64,000 bases of DNA from assembly GCF_000770925.1 (NCBI RefSeq), contig NZ_JDTK01000016.1, positions 1-64,000 on the forward strand. Reading direction: 5' to 3'. The DNA comes from Bifidobacterium ruminantium DSM 6489. Its GTDB lineage: Bacteria > Actinomycetota > Actinomycetes > Actinomycetales > Bifidobacteriaceae. The position numbers and the translations under genes are program-made. This document shows, piece by piece, positions 44,542 to 53,401 of this stretch; position 1 is the stretch's first letter; every line of letters starts with the position of its first letter. The notes under the pieces were generated by a model. It was given only the letters and a program-made list of their open reading frames with translations, did no database searches and was not told the DNA's origin.

Positions 44542-45579
44542 CTACGCCCGCTTCCACAAAGCCGTCTTGGCAACGATCAGCAGCACCAAGCCCGCGCCCA
44601 AGATGGCCACGGCAATCCAAGCGGCCTGCTGCACGTCGGCGCCGGTGTGCGGCTGGTCCGGCGTGGTGGGTGGCGTGTGCGTGTTGGTGATTTCAGTGGA
44701 GTCGCCTTCCACATCGGAGATGGTGGTGTAGCCGTCGGGCACCGCCGCTTCGACCACGGTCCATTCGTGGTCTGCATCGAGATCCGTCCACGTGTGCGTC
44801 CACTTGTTGGACTCGTTCAGCTTCACGTTTTCCACGGGCTCGCCGTCGCGCAGGAGCTTCACGGTGATGGATTCGGGGCGCTTGCCGTCGGAATTGTTCC
44901 GGTCATTCCAGATTTTGCGCACGGTGCGTTCCACGGTTTTCGGCGGTTGCGCCACACATTCGGTTTTCGGTTCGATACTCAGCACACGCGACCCGCCGGA
45001 GACGCCGTCTTCGGGCACTGCGACGAGCATGCTGCCGGAAGAGCACGTCCATGTCTGGTTCTTTCCGGAGGCGTTGGCGACCTTCACGTCAACGCTGTCG
45101 GACACGGCCAAGTACAGGCCGTCGGACAGTCCGGTGAAGGTCAGATGCCCGGAGGCGTTGGTGACACCGGTTGCCGTGGCGTCGGGTTGGTTCACTGCGA
45201 TGAGTCCGGCGAGCGTGTTGGCCATGTCTCGCCACGTCTGCGCGTCCTTGCCGGTCATCTTCGACCAGTCGACGGGGTAGGCGGTGGAGTCGGTGAATGG
45301 TGCGACGGGTTCGAAGGTGGCGCCGCCGCTTGCCGGGATCTGTCCGACTTTGTAGAGGTTGAAGCTGGCGTCCGAAATGGCGAAGTTGGTAGAATCGTCG
45401 CCAGTTTCGGAATCCGAGCTCTTATGGTGGTACGAAATGGCGATGCTGCCGCTGGCAGAGTCTGTTGTTGGAGCCGCGACGGCATCGCGAGTAGTGAATG
45501 CGCAGGCTGCCGCGGCGAATGTGGCAGCGACTGCGCAGCATGCGGCGATGACGCGGCTTGCGATCGTGCGTTCCTTCAT
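44542..45579 (-). CDS. Minor (basal) pilin with Cna-B domain and atypical sorting motif
   Basis: 345 residues from MKERTIASRV, with AGAGGGG upstream. Signal peptide about 1-37, then a domain with FNLYKVGQIP. A Cna-B-like domain is at about 210-300: WNDRNNSDGKRPESITVKLL, then the E-box-like WTVVEAAVPDGY. The cell-wall sorting region is DQPHTGADVQQ, a hydrophobic helix and KRA, so the motif is QPHTG rather than LPxTG. Position between major pilin and sortase suggests the base or wall-anchor subunit. Confidence 0.85.
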   Translation of the reverse strand: MKERTIASRVIAACCAVAATFAAAACAFTTRDAVAAPTTDSASGSIAISYHHKSSDSETGDDSTNFAISDASFNLYKVGQIPASGGATFEPVAPFTDSTAYPVDWSKMTGKDAQTWRDMANTLAGLIAVNQPDATATGVTNASGHLTFTGLSDGLYLAVSDSVDVKVANASGKNQTWTCSSGSMLVAVPEDGVSGGSRVLSIEPKTECVAQPPKTVERTVRKIWNDRNNSDGKRPESITVKLLRDGEPVENVKLNESNKWTHTWTDLDADHEWTVVEAAVPDGYTTISDVEGDSTEITNTHTPPTTPDQPHTGADVQQAAWIAVAILGAGLVLLIVAKTALWKRA

Positions 45580-45772
45580 TGCCGACCCCTCTTCTGTGGA
45601 TTGGAAAGTAAGCATGTTTGATTCGCCCCCAACGGCAAACCGGAAAATATATGGAGCCAGGCTGGATACTCAAGAAAATTAGGCAGTGTACAAGGGATTG
45701 AGGTGGTCCAGCCCAGCATATGTGGGTTCAGTTATTATTTAATTTTTAGTTTTTAAATTATGTATTGCGATT

Positions 45773-45813
45773 CCCGTAAGCCGCTGCTGACTTGCGTCAA
45801 CGCGGCTCACGGG
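45773..45813 (-). other. Hairpin between major and minor pilin genes
   Basis: CCCGTAAGCCGC and GCGGCTCACGGG pair around a 17-base loop, 40 bases after the major pilin stop. It lacks a U-run. Probably partial termination or protection of the pilin mRNA, giving more major pilin than downstream products. Confidence 0.65.
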
Positions 45814-45853
45814 TTTCGCATGGTTACTTCAGATTCTTATGGAATCCGGGGGA

Positions 45854-47392
45854 TCAGGCATTGCGACGACGCAGAGCCATCACCAGGGTCGCGCCAGCAA
45901 GCACGAACACGGCGATACCAGCCACGTACAGCAGCACAGTGCCCATGCCACCGGTGGACGGGAGGTTGGAGCCCTTCTTGTTCACGACGCTAGTGGCAAC
46001 GGTACCAGTGGCGGTGTTACCCTTAGTCTCCACATTCTTGACAGTGATAGTCAGGTCCTTCAGAGCCGGGTTCTCAGCCTTCTCATCATGGGTAGCCTTG
46101 ATTTCAAGGTAGGTATCGTCTGCCTTGTTGAAGCCGCCCGGCACCTTGGTCTCGACGAGCTTGTACAGGCCGTCGTCCACGCGCGGGAAGGAAGCGACGT
46201 ACTTGCCATCAGAGTTCTTGACAACCTTGACCTTAGCGACTTCCTTGGTGTAGTCGCCAGAAGCGCCAACCTTCTTGTAGAGGGTGAACTCAGGCAGATC
46301 GTTGTCGTTGACAGTAGCGTTGAAGGTCTTGTTGACATCCAGCTGGTAGGTGAAAACGATGACGGTATCTTCCGAAGTCTTACCGGTTTCGCCTTCGCCA
46401 CCCGCGTTCGGGTTGTTGGAGTATTCCAGCGAGACCTTGTTCGGGTTGCCCTGAGCGCCGATAATGGACTTTTCGTTCAGAGTGGAAGAATATGCAACAG
46501 TGAACTTGCCGCCTGCAGTAACAGCAATCGGCTGACCATCCGTACCCTTGACGGTCTTCGCATCATTGATGGTGACGCGGAAGGTTTCACCTTCGTTAAG
46601 ATCAGTGGTTTCAACAGAGTAGAAATCGGAAGAAACTTCCGTATCGCCGTACTTGACAGTGATGTCATTGTTGAAAGTCAGACCTTCGGACTGGCTATCG
46701 TGGAACACCAGCTTGTAGGTCTTATATGCCGCAAAATCAGTGGCGTCGGTCGGCAGAGTGGCGGTCAGCTGGAACGGAACCTTGTCGGTCACATCATAGT
46801 CGGCGGAATCCTGCCAACCGGAAGTCTCGCCGGTGGTGTCGTTGGTGTCCTGGACCTTCTTCTCGACAGAAGGCTGATCGGCCTTACGCTCGATTTCCTG
46901 GTTGCCAACAACCTTGACGATGAACAGCGTGGCTGCATCATCCTTGCCTGCAGTGGAATCCTTGTCCTTGAACAGGTAGTAGCCCGGTTCAGCAGACAGC
47001 GGAGCATCCTTGGAGACGGAACCATACACAGTGGCCAGCTCGGCGAAAGCCTGGATTGCCGTCAGCTTGGCAGTGTCATCCGCATATGTACCAGTAGCAA
47101 TCTTTTCGGCAGCCTGAGCAGCAGTCAGATCAGCACCGTCAGTGCCGGCCGCATTATTTTCCTTGAAGTCGGAACCAGCAGTGATATTGCTGAGCACTGT
47201 TCCATCATCATTCAGATCGCCCTTGAAGATCTGGTATGCATCATAGGTGTGAGTATCAGTCTCGGGGACAGTGATCCAATAATTCGCAGAGGCAGGCTCA
47301 TTGGCGGTTGCGCTGGCGGCGCCGGCGAAACCGGCGACGGCCATTGCCGCGGTGGCTGCCACAGCGACGAGGCCCTTGAGAACCTTATTCAT
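45854..47392 (-). CDS. Major pilin (FimA/SpaA-like)
   Basis: 512 residues. Signal peptide MNKVLKGLVAVAATAAMAVA then GFAGAASATA. Middle domains show isopeptide-type features, including VEKKVQDTND near 180 (the lysine region used in polymerisation) and the E-box YKLVETKVPGGF near 415. The C-terminus has NLPSTGGMG, a hydrophobic helix and RRRNA, the substrate of pilin sortase. It would form the shaft of a sortase-dependent pilus outside the cell. AGGGAGAACA precedes the ATG. It lies between the tip adhesin gene and the minor pilin gene. Confidence 0.92.
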   Translation of the reverse strand: MNKVLKGLVAVAATAAMAVAGFAGAASATANEPASANYWITVPETDTHTYDAYQIFKGDLNDDGTVLSNITAGSDFKENNAAGTDGADLTAAQAAEKIATGTYADDTAKLTAIQAFAELATVYGSVSKDAPLSAEPGYYLFKDKDSTAGKDDAATLFIVKVVGNQEIERKADQPSVEKKVQDTNDTTGETSGWQDSADYDVTDKVPFQLTATLPTDATDFAAYKTYKLVFHDSQSEGLTFNNDITVKYGDTEVSSDFYSVETTDLNEGETFRVTINDAKTVKGTDGQPIAVTAGGKFTVAYSSTLNEKSIIGAQGNPNKVSLEYSNNPNAGGEGETGKTSEDTVIVFTYQLDVNKTFNATVNDNDLPEFTLYKKVGASGDYTKEVAKVKVVKNSDGKYVASFPRVDDGLYKLVETKVPGGFNKADDTYLEIKATHDEKAENPALKDLTITVKNVETKGNTATGTVATSVVNKKGSNLPSTGGMGTVLLYVAGIAVFVLAGATLVMALRRRNA

Positions 47393-47511
47393 TGTTCTCC
47401 CTTTCTTTCTTGTTTGAAATCTTGAATCTTCAGTTATGTGTGTTCAGTTATTGCCTAGTGGGCATTGGGTCGCTACGCTACGGTCCAGCCCCCTTCCCCT
47501 AGACGAGTTCA

Positions 47512-50500
47512 TCATTGCCGCCTCCTGACCTTGAGGGCCATTCCAGCCGCAACAACACCTATCAACGCAGCCACCAAAGCCGCCGCGTAAATCCAATAAT
47601 CGCCAGCTCCACCGGTCCCCGGCAGAATCACACCCGGCTTGTTCTTGATGGCACCGCCATTGACAGTGAACGTGGTCTGCTCGTTGTAAGCGCTTGTACC
47701 TTCAGTATTGAAGTCGGTGTTCGCGTACCAATTGCCAGCGATGTTGCCGCCTTCCAGCGGGCCAATACGGAACTTGTGAGGAGTGTTATCAAGATCGTAG
47801 CCATCAGGCGCTTTGGATTCGACGAGTTCGTACTCACCCCAGCCCAAGCCGCTGATCTTGAATTTGCCGGAGTCGCCATTCAAATCAACATATACACCGG
47901 TCTGGGTAGAGCACTTAGCAACACCGTTCTGCTCATCCACGCAGTCGGTGACCGTGCCAAGCGTGGTGGCCGGAGTGACATCGGCGTACTTGGCTGCGCC
48001 ATCAGCCCAAGAGAAGGCCTTCGTCTGCTTGAGGGTCCATTCGGAACCGGAAAGCGGCTCAGAGTTGTTGGTATCCGAAGACACCTTGGTCCAAGTCACG
48101 GCACCGGTCTTACGGGTGTTCGCAATCTTGTTGTCAGCATTGTCCGGACCAAACGCCGGATTCCAAGTAGCGGATCCGTTGGCGATGGTGATCGTGTACA
48201 CCGTTTCGGACACTTCGTAACCGTTCGGGGCGGTCTTCTCCTGCAGATGGTACGTGCCGTCCTCAAGGTCGGAAACCTTGAACTTGCCGGCTGCGGTATC
48301 TTCATCTGCCTTGGTGTCGTTAGACTCGTTCGCCACAGCCAGCACGCTGCCCTGTGTGCGCAGCACGGCTGCGACCGCGCGATGTTCACCACTACGAGCA
48401 GCAACACCACGGCTGCGGTACGCGGCGGTGGAGGTGACGGCGCAGCCGGAGGGCGCAGTGTCAAGTATCTCAGTTGCAGTGTTCAACGTCACAATGTCGC
48501 CTCCGTTGAACGCAAAGCCACTGTTTTCATCGGGACGATAGAAGGATTGCGACGTAGTCCAGCCTGCCTTATCTCTGCGGATTCGGAAACTGGCGCTGGT
48601 AGGCATGACCTCGTTAATGGTGTACGACACGTAACCATTGCAGCCACTGGCAACCGTCATCTCTTTTCTGTTCGGCTGATCGCCGTTGTCTGCAGGCCAG
48701 TTTCCGTTCGAGGTCTTCCATTCAAGAAACAGCTTCTGACCATTATTCTGGATGAAGTTATCTTGCATCTTGAAGAACACCGTGGTGGTGGTTGCCGGCG
48801 GCTTGGTCACGTTCACCCTCAGGGTGACGGTCTTGCCCGTACGAGTTTCCTTCGCCGTGATCGTCACCGGCGAAGAAGTCACCTTATTCGCGGTCAACGT
48901 GACGCTGGTGCCGGTGGTGGCGCTCAGCGAGACGTTATCCGCATTGGGGGAAGTGGACCATGTAACAGTGTTGCTTTCAGGAGCCACAGAAGCAATCAGA
49001 TTAAGGGTCTTGCCCTTCTCAAGACTGATTTCCTGATCATTGGTATAGTCTTTAATCGACACGGAAGTCTCTACGGTCACACCGGAAACATTGACAGTGA
49101 ACGATGCAGTGACCTTATCATCAGCCGACTTCACGGTAATAGTGGTATTGCCGTTGCCGGTCGGAGTGACGGTACCGTTCTGGTCAACCGACGCGACAGT
49201 GGCGTTGTCGGAAGACCAAGTCAGCTTGGCACCAGTGATCACCTGGTTTTGCTGGTCGTACGCAGTTGCGGTAAACGTCTGCGAATTGTTGCCCTCAAAC
49301 GTAATAGTCGTATCAGATGGGACAACTTCGCCGTTTGCATCCCTAATCGTAATGCTTTTAACCTCTGTGCCGGACTGGTCGTCAGTAATGTCCCAAGACT
49401 GCTCAGCAGTATTGCCGTTCATCTTGGAGAGCGTCCACGTTGAACCGGCCAGCAACGTGTTGTTGTCGGTGCCGTCGACCTTCTGCCATGTAATCGAAGA
49501 GCCCGTCTTCTTATTGACGATCTTGCCATTGGTCAGCAGCCTGTCTGCTTCTGCAGTGATTTCATTACCGTCGCTATCGAAAACGCTAGCAATGGTACTC
49601 ACAGCGTCAGTGGTGCTGCCAGTGTTGATCTGGTAAATATTGGTGTTTTGCGCGTAACCTTCGACTGTGCCGGATTCCTTAAGGAAGTAAGTGCCGTTCT
49701 TGGCGAGGTTGCCCAGCTGGAACGAACCTTCCGCAGCAGCAGCATCGTTCCAACCGTCATCTGCGATGGTGGCGAGAGCGTTCGTACCGTTTACCGCATC
49801 TTCCTTCTTGCCGTACACGGTCCAGCTGGTTCCGCCGAGAGCCTTGTGCTCAGCGGTGTCATCCACCTTGTCCCATGCGATTGCCGCACAAGAAGTAGAA
49901 TATGAACCGTTCCACGGGAGGTTGTGACGTTCCTGATCCATGTCCAGAGCCGAAGCGGAATGGCTTCGTTCATAGTTTATGAACGGGTAGAACGTACCGT
50001 TATTGGTGTTGCCCACCGCATCAGGGTTGTACATGGCGAACGATCCACCGACCCATACGCGGCCGTTGGTGCTCACATGCGATTCAAAGCTACCGTTCGG
50101 TACGAGAATGCTACCGAGCATACCCGCAGCCGGGTCATCTTCTGTTTGCATGGGGAACGAGCCGGCCCATACGCCATCGTTCCGTTCCACCATGGAATTC
50201 TCTCCTGTACGCGTAGTAGTGCCGCTACCCTGACCACCGCGGATGATTACACTGCTCGCATCCGCGAAGTTCCACATAATCTGCTGAGCACGCTTGGCAT
50301 AGGCAGCTTCTGTATAGGAACCGCCCAACTCCGCAGTCTGATTATTCATATCGGTCCACCAGAACCGCCAACCATTGTGGAAGTCCACATCCCCACCGGT
50401 CACATTAATGACCACGGAAGAGGTGTCCGGAATATTCGAGAAGCTAAAGCTCACGCCGGTATACGACAAGGAATCGTTAAGCATGCTTGCCGGCAGATTG

Positions 50501-51570
50501 AACACCTGCATGGAAGACGTGCCATTGCCTACAAACTTGATGATCTTCTCATGCACGTTGTTGATGGAGAAGGTATAGCTTCCATCGAACTTCGTGCGGA
50601 TGAGGTTGCTCTGGTCGTTAGTTGAAGAGGTTGTCGCATCAGCCACGTAGACGCTGCTTGACTGCTGCTTGCTGAGGTCACTCAGATCCTCCGATAACGT
50701 CTTGATATAGAAGCCGAACCCAGTGAATGTCTGACCGGTGGAACCAATCTGATCATCGTTCTGATTCCAGTTGACGGTACCTCTTGTATCGCTCGGCACG
50801 TAAACGGAGTTGCGATTGTTGTACTTGTTCTTATCGGTATTCTGCGAGCCGTAAGACGCACCGAGAATATCGTTGGACGAACCGCCGTACACGTTGGTTG
50901 AAGCGCCAGCAATGTTAGCCGTGTAATTCGGCTCCGAAGTCTTGGTCTGGCCGACCCATCCGGCATTACCCCAAGCCTGCGCACTGCCGACCCAACTGAT
51001 GTCGTTATCGGAGCTATTACCTCTCACCTCAAGCGTGGAGGAACCTGTTGCCGGACGATACTGACCGCCAAAGCCCACAATGCCGAAACGGAAGCCCTTG
51101 TAATCCTGCACATAGCCGTTCTTCGTGCCACTGGTGTAATACGAAGTCCACACGCCTTTGAGTGGGTGCATAAGCAACTTGCCGTTCACCGCGGTCAGGC
51201 CTTCGGCTTCGGCAGCGTATGAACCTGACGGGCCACTGACATTGTTCATATTGCCAGATGAGGCTTTCTGGCCTACATACATATCACCGCCAACATATGT
51301 GGCGATTCCGGAATCTACAGTTCCGCTACCGGTATCGGTGCCGAGGGAAATGCTGGTAGGCGTGCAGATTGCGCCGCCATTGTGACTTTCGTCAGCTTTG
51401 GCATTGTAGGCGGGGAGGAGGGAAGTTACTGCTACGGTGGCCATCATGGCTACCGCTATGGCGGCGGCGGTCAGGGAGCGGGTACGCGAAAGCACGCGAC
51501 CGGCGGTCGGTCGCGTTCCTGAATAGTGCTGCGGTACGTGTTTGTCGGTACCGTTAAGCCACTTTCTCAT
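47512..51570 (-). CDS. Large pilus tip adhesin (FimB-like, LPGTG-anchored)
   Basis: 1352 residues from MRKWLNGTDK, with AGGAGGAG upstream. A long, basic signal peptide (about 1-68) leads into a globular N-terminal region of about 450 residues without recognised repeats, likely the receptor-binding head. Then come Cna-B/SpaA-type domains, a Big_2 immunoglobulin-like domain (AKLTWSSDNATVASVDQNG) and a second one (TWSTSPNADNVSLSATTG), a further unknown module, and more SpaA-type domains (YHLQEKTAPNGYEVS, YELVESKAPDGYDLD). The end is VILPGTGGAG, a helix and RRRQ. First gene of the pilus operon. Ligand unknown. Confidence 0.9.
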   Translation of the reverse strand: MRKWLNGTDKHVPQHYSGTRPTAGRVLSRTRSLTAAAIAVAMMATVAVTSLLPAYNAKADESHNGGAICTPTSISLGTDTGSGTVDSGIATYVGGDMYVGQKASSGNMNNVSGPSGSYAAEAEGLTAVNGKLLMHPLKGVWTSYYTSGTKNGYVQDYKGFRFGIVGFGGQYRPATGSSTLEVRGNSSDNDISWVGSAQAWGNAGWVGQTKTSEPNYTANIAGASTNVYGGSSNDILGASYGSQNTDKNKYNNRNSVYVPSDTRGTVNWNQNDDQIGSTGQTFTGFGFYIKTLSEDLSDLSKQQSSSVYVADATTSSTNDQSNLIRTKFDGSYTFSINNVHEKIIKFVGNGTSSMQVFNLPASMLNDSLSYTGVSFSFSNIPDTSSVVINVTGGDVDFHNGWRFWWTDMNNQTAELGGSYTEAAYAKRAQQIMWNFADASSVIIRGGQGSGTTTRTGENSMVERNDGVWAGSFPMQTEDDPAAGMLGSILVPNGSFESHVSTNGRVWVGGSFAMYNPDAVGNTNNGTFYPFINYERSHSASALDMDQERHNLPWNGSYSTSCAAIAWDKVDDTAEHKALGGTSWTVYGKKEDAVNGTNALATIADDGWNDAAAAEGSFQLGNLAKNGTYFLKESGTVEGYAQNTNIYQINTGSTTDAVSTIASVFDSDGNEITAEADRLLTNGKIVNKKTGSSITWQKVDGTDNNTLLAGSTWTLSKMNGNTAEQSWDITDDQSGTEVKSITIRDANGEVVPSDTTITFEGNNSQTFTATAYDQQNQVITGAKLTWSSDNATVASVDQNGTVTPTGNGNTTITVKSADDKVTASFTVNVSGVTVETSVSIKDYTNDQEISLEKGKTLNLIASVAPESNTVTWSTSPNADNVSLSATTGTSVTLTANKVTSSPVTITAKETRTGKTVTLRVNVTKPPATTTTVFFKMQDNFIQNNGQKLFLEWKTSNGNWPADNGDQPNRKEMTVASGCNGYVSYTINEVMPTSASFRIRRDKAGWTTSQSFYRPDENSGFAFNGGDIVTLNTATEILDTAPSGCAVTSTAAYRSRGVAARSGEHRAVAAVLRTQGSVLAVANESNDTKADEDTAAGKFKVSDLEDGTYHLQEKTAPNGYEVSETVYTITIANGSATWNPAFGPDNADNKIANTRKTGAVTWTKVSSDTNNSEPLSGSEWTLKQTKAFSWADGAAKYADVTPATTLGTVTDCVDEQNGVAKCSTQTGVYVDLNGDSGKFKISGLGWGEYELVESKAPDGYDLDNTPHKFRIGPLEGGNIAGNWYANTDFNTEGTSAYNEQTTFTVNGGAIKNKPGVILPGTGGAGDYWIYAAALVAALIGVVAAGMALKVRRRQ

Positions 51571-51733
51571 CCTGTCTCCTCCTGCAAAGGCCCTCAACCT
51601 CTCGAGTCCCTCAAAACTCGAGGGCTGACATCCCTTGCGTAATGTCTGTCACTGCACGCTCTGCGCGTGCATACGTTTCCTTTGCCCCATCGCGGTTCCG
51701 GTACCTCATCCGGACCCCACTTATTCATTTGCA

Positions 51734-51762
51734 ATGCTAACCTTTACATTACTGAAAATCAA
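51734..51762 (-). promoter_or_regulatory. Predicted pilus operon promoter
   Basis: On the minus strand TTGATT and TAGCAT are 17 bases apart, with start near 51727 and a leader of about 157 bases. An ATGAAACA motif (51762-51769) abuts the -35 box; further copies lie at 51795, 51933 and 51961. Confidence 0.5.
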
Positions 51763-51802
51763 TGAAACACTTCCTCATGTTCACCCTTACAGCAATGAAA
51801 CA

Positions 51803-51810
51803 CCCCCCCC
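51803..51810. repeat. Homopolymer C8/G8 upstream of the pilus promoter
   Basis: Eight C on the plus strand, about 40 bases upstream of the predicted -35 box of the pilus operon. Runs of this length can slip; poly-G tracts are known to affect pilus expression in some bifidobacteria. Confidence 0.45.
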
Positions 51811-51953
51811 ATCCATTTTTCAGCAAGCACTAATCCTTTGTGCTTATTGGGTTCTCAGTTTTTTTGAGCCTTGCCGAGAATTATTCAAAACTTGCTAAAA
51901 TTTGCCGCGACCTATGCCCCCGAATGTGCGTAATGAAACAAATGCATGCAAAT

Positions 51954-51969
51954 CTGTTTCATGAAACAG
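51954..51969. promoter_or_regulatory. Perfect 16-bp palindrome, candidate operator
   Basis: CTGTTTCATGAAACAG is a perfect palindrome containing the ATGAAACA motif that recurs three more times toward the pilus genes. Candidate binding site for a pilus regulator. Confidence 0.5.
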
Positions 51970-51984
51970 TATCATTGCGATCAC

Positions 51985-52241
51985 GCATCAATCCGGGGAA
52001 ATGATTTCCCGTAATCGACTCTTATCGTCCCGACCGTGGTTGCAAACCGTATCCGAGACAAGCCATAGTACCCCCGGGAAACCGGCGCCAACCGCCACCC
52101 CGTGCTCCCTCCGTTCCAACCTCGCAACCGGAACACGAGTTAAGCCCCCGGATGCACGCATCGGAATCGCCCCGTCTCCCCCGTACTCGAAAAACCTGGA
52201 ATCACACCCGGGAATCGAGCCCGCCAGGGGCATCAATCCGG
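51985..52241. other. Non-coding cassette between 12-bp direct repeats
   Basis: GCATCAATCCGG occurs at 51985-51996 and again at 52230-52241. Between them are 233 GC-rich bases with several inverted repeats, e.g. GGGAAAT-G-ATTTCCC (51996-52010) and CCTGG...CCAGG. No protein-like frame is seen on either strand. A structured RNA or small element is possible. Confidence 0.35.
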
Positions 52242-52259
52242 TCAACCGGGGCGCCGATC

Positions 52260-53282
52260 CTACTTCCTGTACACGGAATCGGTGCCACGCAGCACCAACT
52301 GCGCGCGCACAATCTCATGCGCGTTCTCAAGCGGCTCACCTTCGATAAGCCTCATGGCCTTTTGTGCGGCCGCGCGACCCATCGCATACGGATCCTGGCG
52401 CATGGTGGTCAGGTTCACAGTGTCGGCGTACGGCGAATCGTCGAAGCCGATAATCGAATAGTCACTCGGCGTGTGGTGGCCGTAACGCTCCAAACGCAAC
52501 ACCAGCGGAATCGCCATCATATCCATCTGGCAGCAGATCGCGTCCGGGAACTCGTCCAACGCAAGCAGCGCGGTCAACGCCGAGTCGGCGAAGGTCTTGC
52601 CACGCGGCACAGAGACGACGCGCCACTTGAAGTCATGGGAGGCCTCCATCGTCTTGCAGGCGCGGATGAAGCCCTGTCCTCGCGCATCGATGGAGGAATT
52701 AATGGAATCGACCGCATCGGAGCACACGTACACGATATTCTTGTGCCCCAGATTGATCAGATGCTGGGCGGCGGTGAACATACCGTCCTCATCGTCGATG
52801 GAGATGGTGGCGTCGAAGCCGTTTTGCGTCGGCGTATTGATGCCAATAATCGGTACGTGGATGCGCTTGAGCTGCTGGATTTCCTTCGGCTCCACGCCGA
52901 ACGATGTCACGAATACTGCGTCCACGTTGCGGCGGACCGGCAGATTCGTGAAGAAGTCGCGGCGATTTTCGGCGGTGTCGACGTGCTGGAACAGCGATAC
53001 GTCATACCCGGCATTATGCATGACGGATTCGATTCCAGCGAACACTTCCGTATTGAACCAGCTAGTGATCTCTTCATTCATCAGCATCGCCACACGGTAC
53101 GATTGACCCGATTTCAACGATGTCGCGGAACGTGAGATGTTGAAATCCAGCTTGTCCGCGGTCTCCAGAACCTTGCGACGGGTGCGGTCGGAAACCAGTT
53201 CCGGACGCGTGAACGCTCGCGAAACCGTGGAAATCGACACACCTGCGGCTTTGGCAACCTCACGAATGCCTGCTTTGTCCAT
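52260..53282 (-). CDS. LacI-family transcriptional regulator (MalR-like)
   Basis: 340 residues; the start is MDKAGIREVA because GGGG lies 6 bases upstream, whereas the ATG two codons earlier directly abuts it. N-terminal LacI HTH IREVAKAAGVSISTVSRAF, hinge helix RSATSLKSGQ, then a periplasmic-binding-protein-like core (FVTSFGVEP, IIGINTPTQNGFDATISIDD, DYSIIGFDDSPYAD). Position at the end of the maltodextrin cluster suggests control of malE/GH13/malQ, by analogy with MalR; the inducer is not known. AAACGTTT (53318-53325) upstream suggests autoregulation. Confidence 0.92.
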   Translation of the reverse strand: MDKAGIREVAKAAGVSISTVSRAFTRPELVSDRTRRKVLETADKLDFNISRSATSLKSGQSYRVAMLMNEEITSWFNTEVFAGIESVMHNAGYDVSLFQHVDTAENRRDFFTNLPVRRNVDAVFVTSFGVEPKEIQQLKRIHVPIIGINTPTQNGFDATISIDDEDGMFTAAQHLINLGHKNIVYVCSDAVDSINSSIDARGQGFIRACKTMEASHDFKWRVVSVPRGKTFADSALTALLALDEFPDAICCQMDMMAIPLVLRLERYGHHTPSDYSIIGFDDSPYADTVNLTTMRQDPYAMGRAAAQKAMRLIEGEPLENAHEIVRAQLVLRGTDSVYRK

Positions 53283-53311
53283 CTCCATCCCCTTTGCGGC
53301 CTCAGCACCGG

Positions 53312-53330
53312 AATCACAAACGTTTCCAGC
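53312..53330. promoter_or_regulatory. LacI-type operator upstream of lacI gene
   Basis: AATCACAAACGTTTCCAGC contains the 8-base palindrome AAACGTTT, 35 bases before the regulator start; a related half-site TTCGTTTGA follows at 53341. Confidence 0.55.
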
Positions 53331-53401
53331 ATTGGAAATATTCGTTTGAGCGGCGATGCTCTCTCAATCTGTTTCCATCATACTGCGAACGTTGTCAAAA
53401 A

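Noticed and set aside
52195..52240. tRNA-like T-arm (GGCTCGATTCC)
   Set aside because: No acceptor or anticodon arm can be built around it on either strand.
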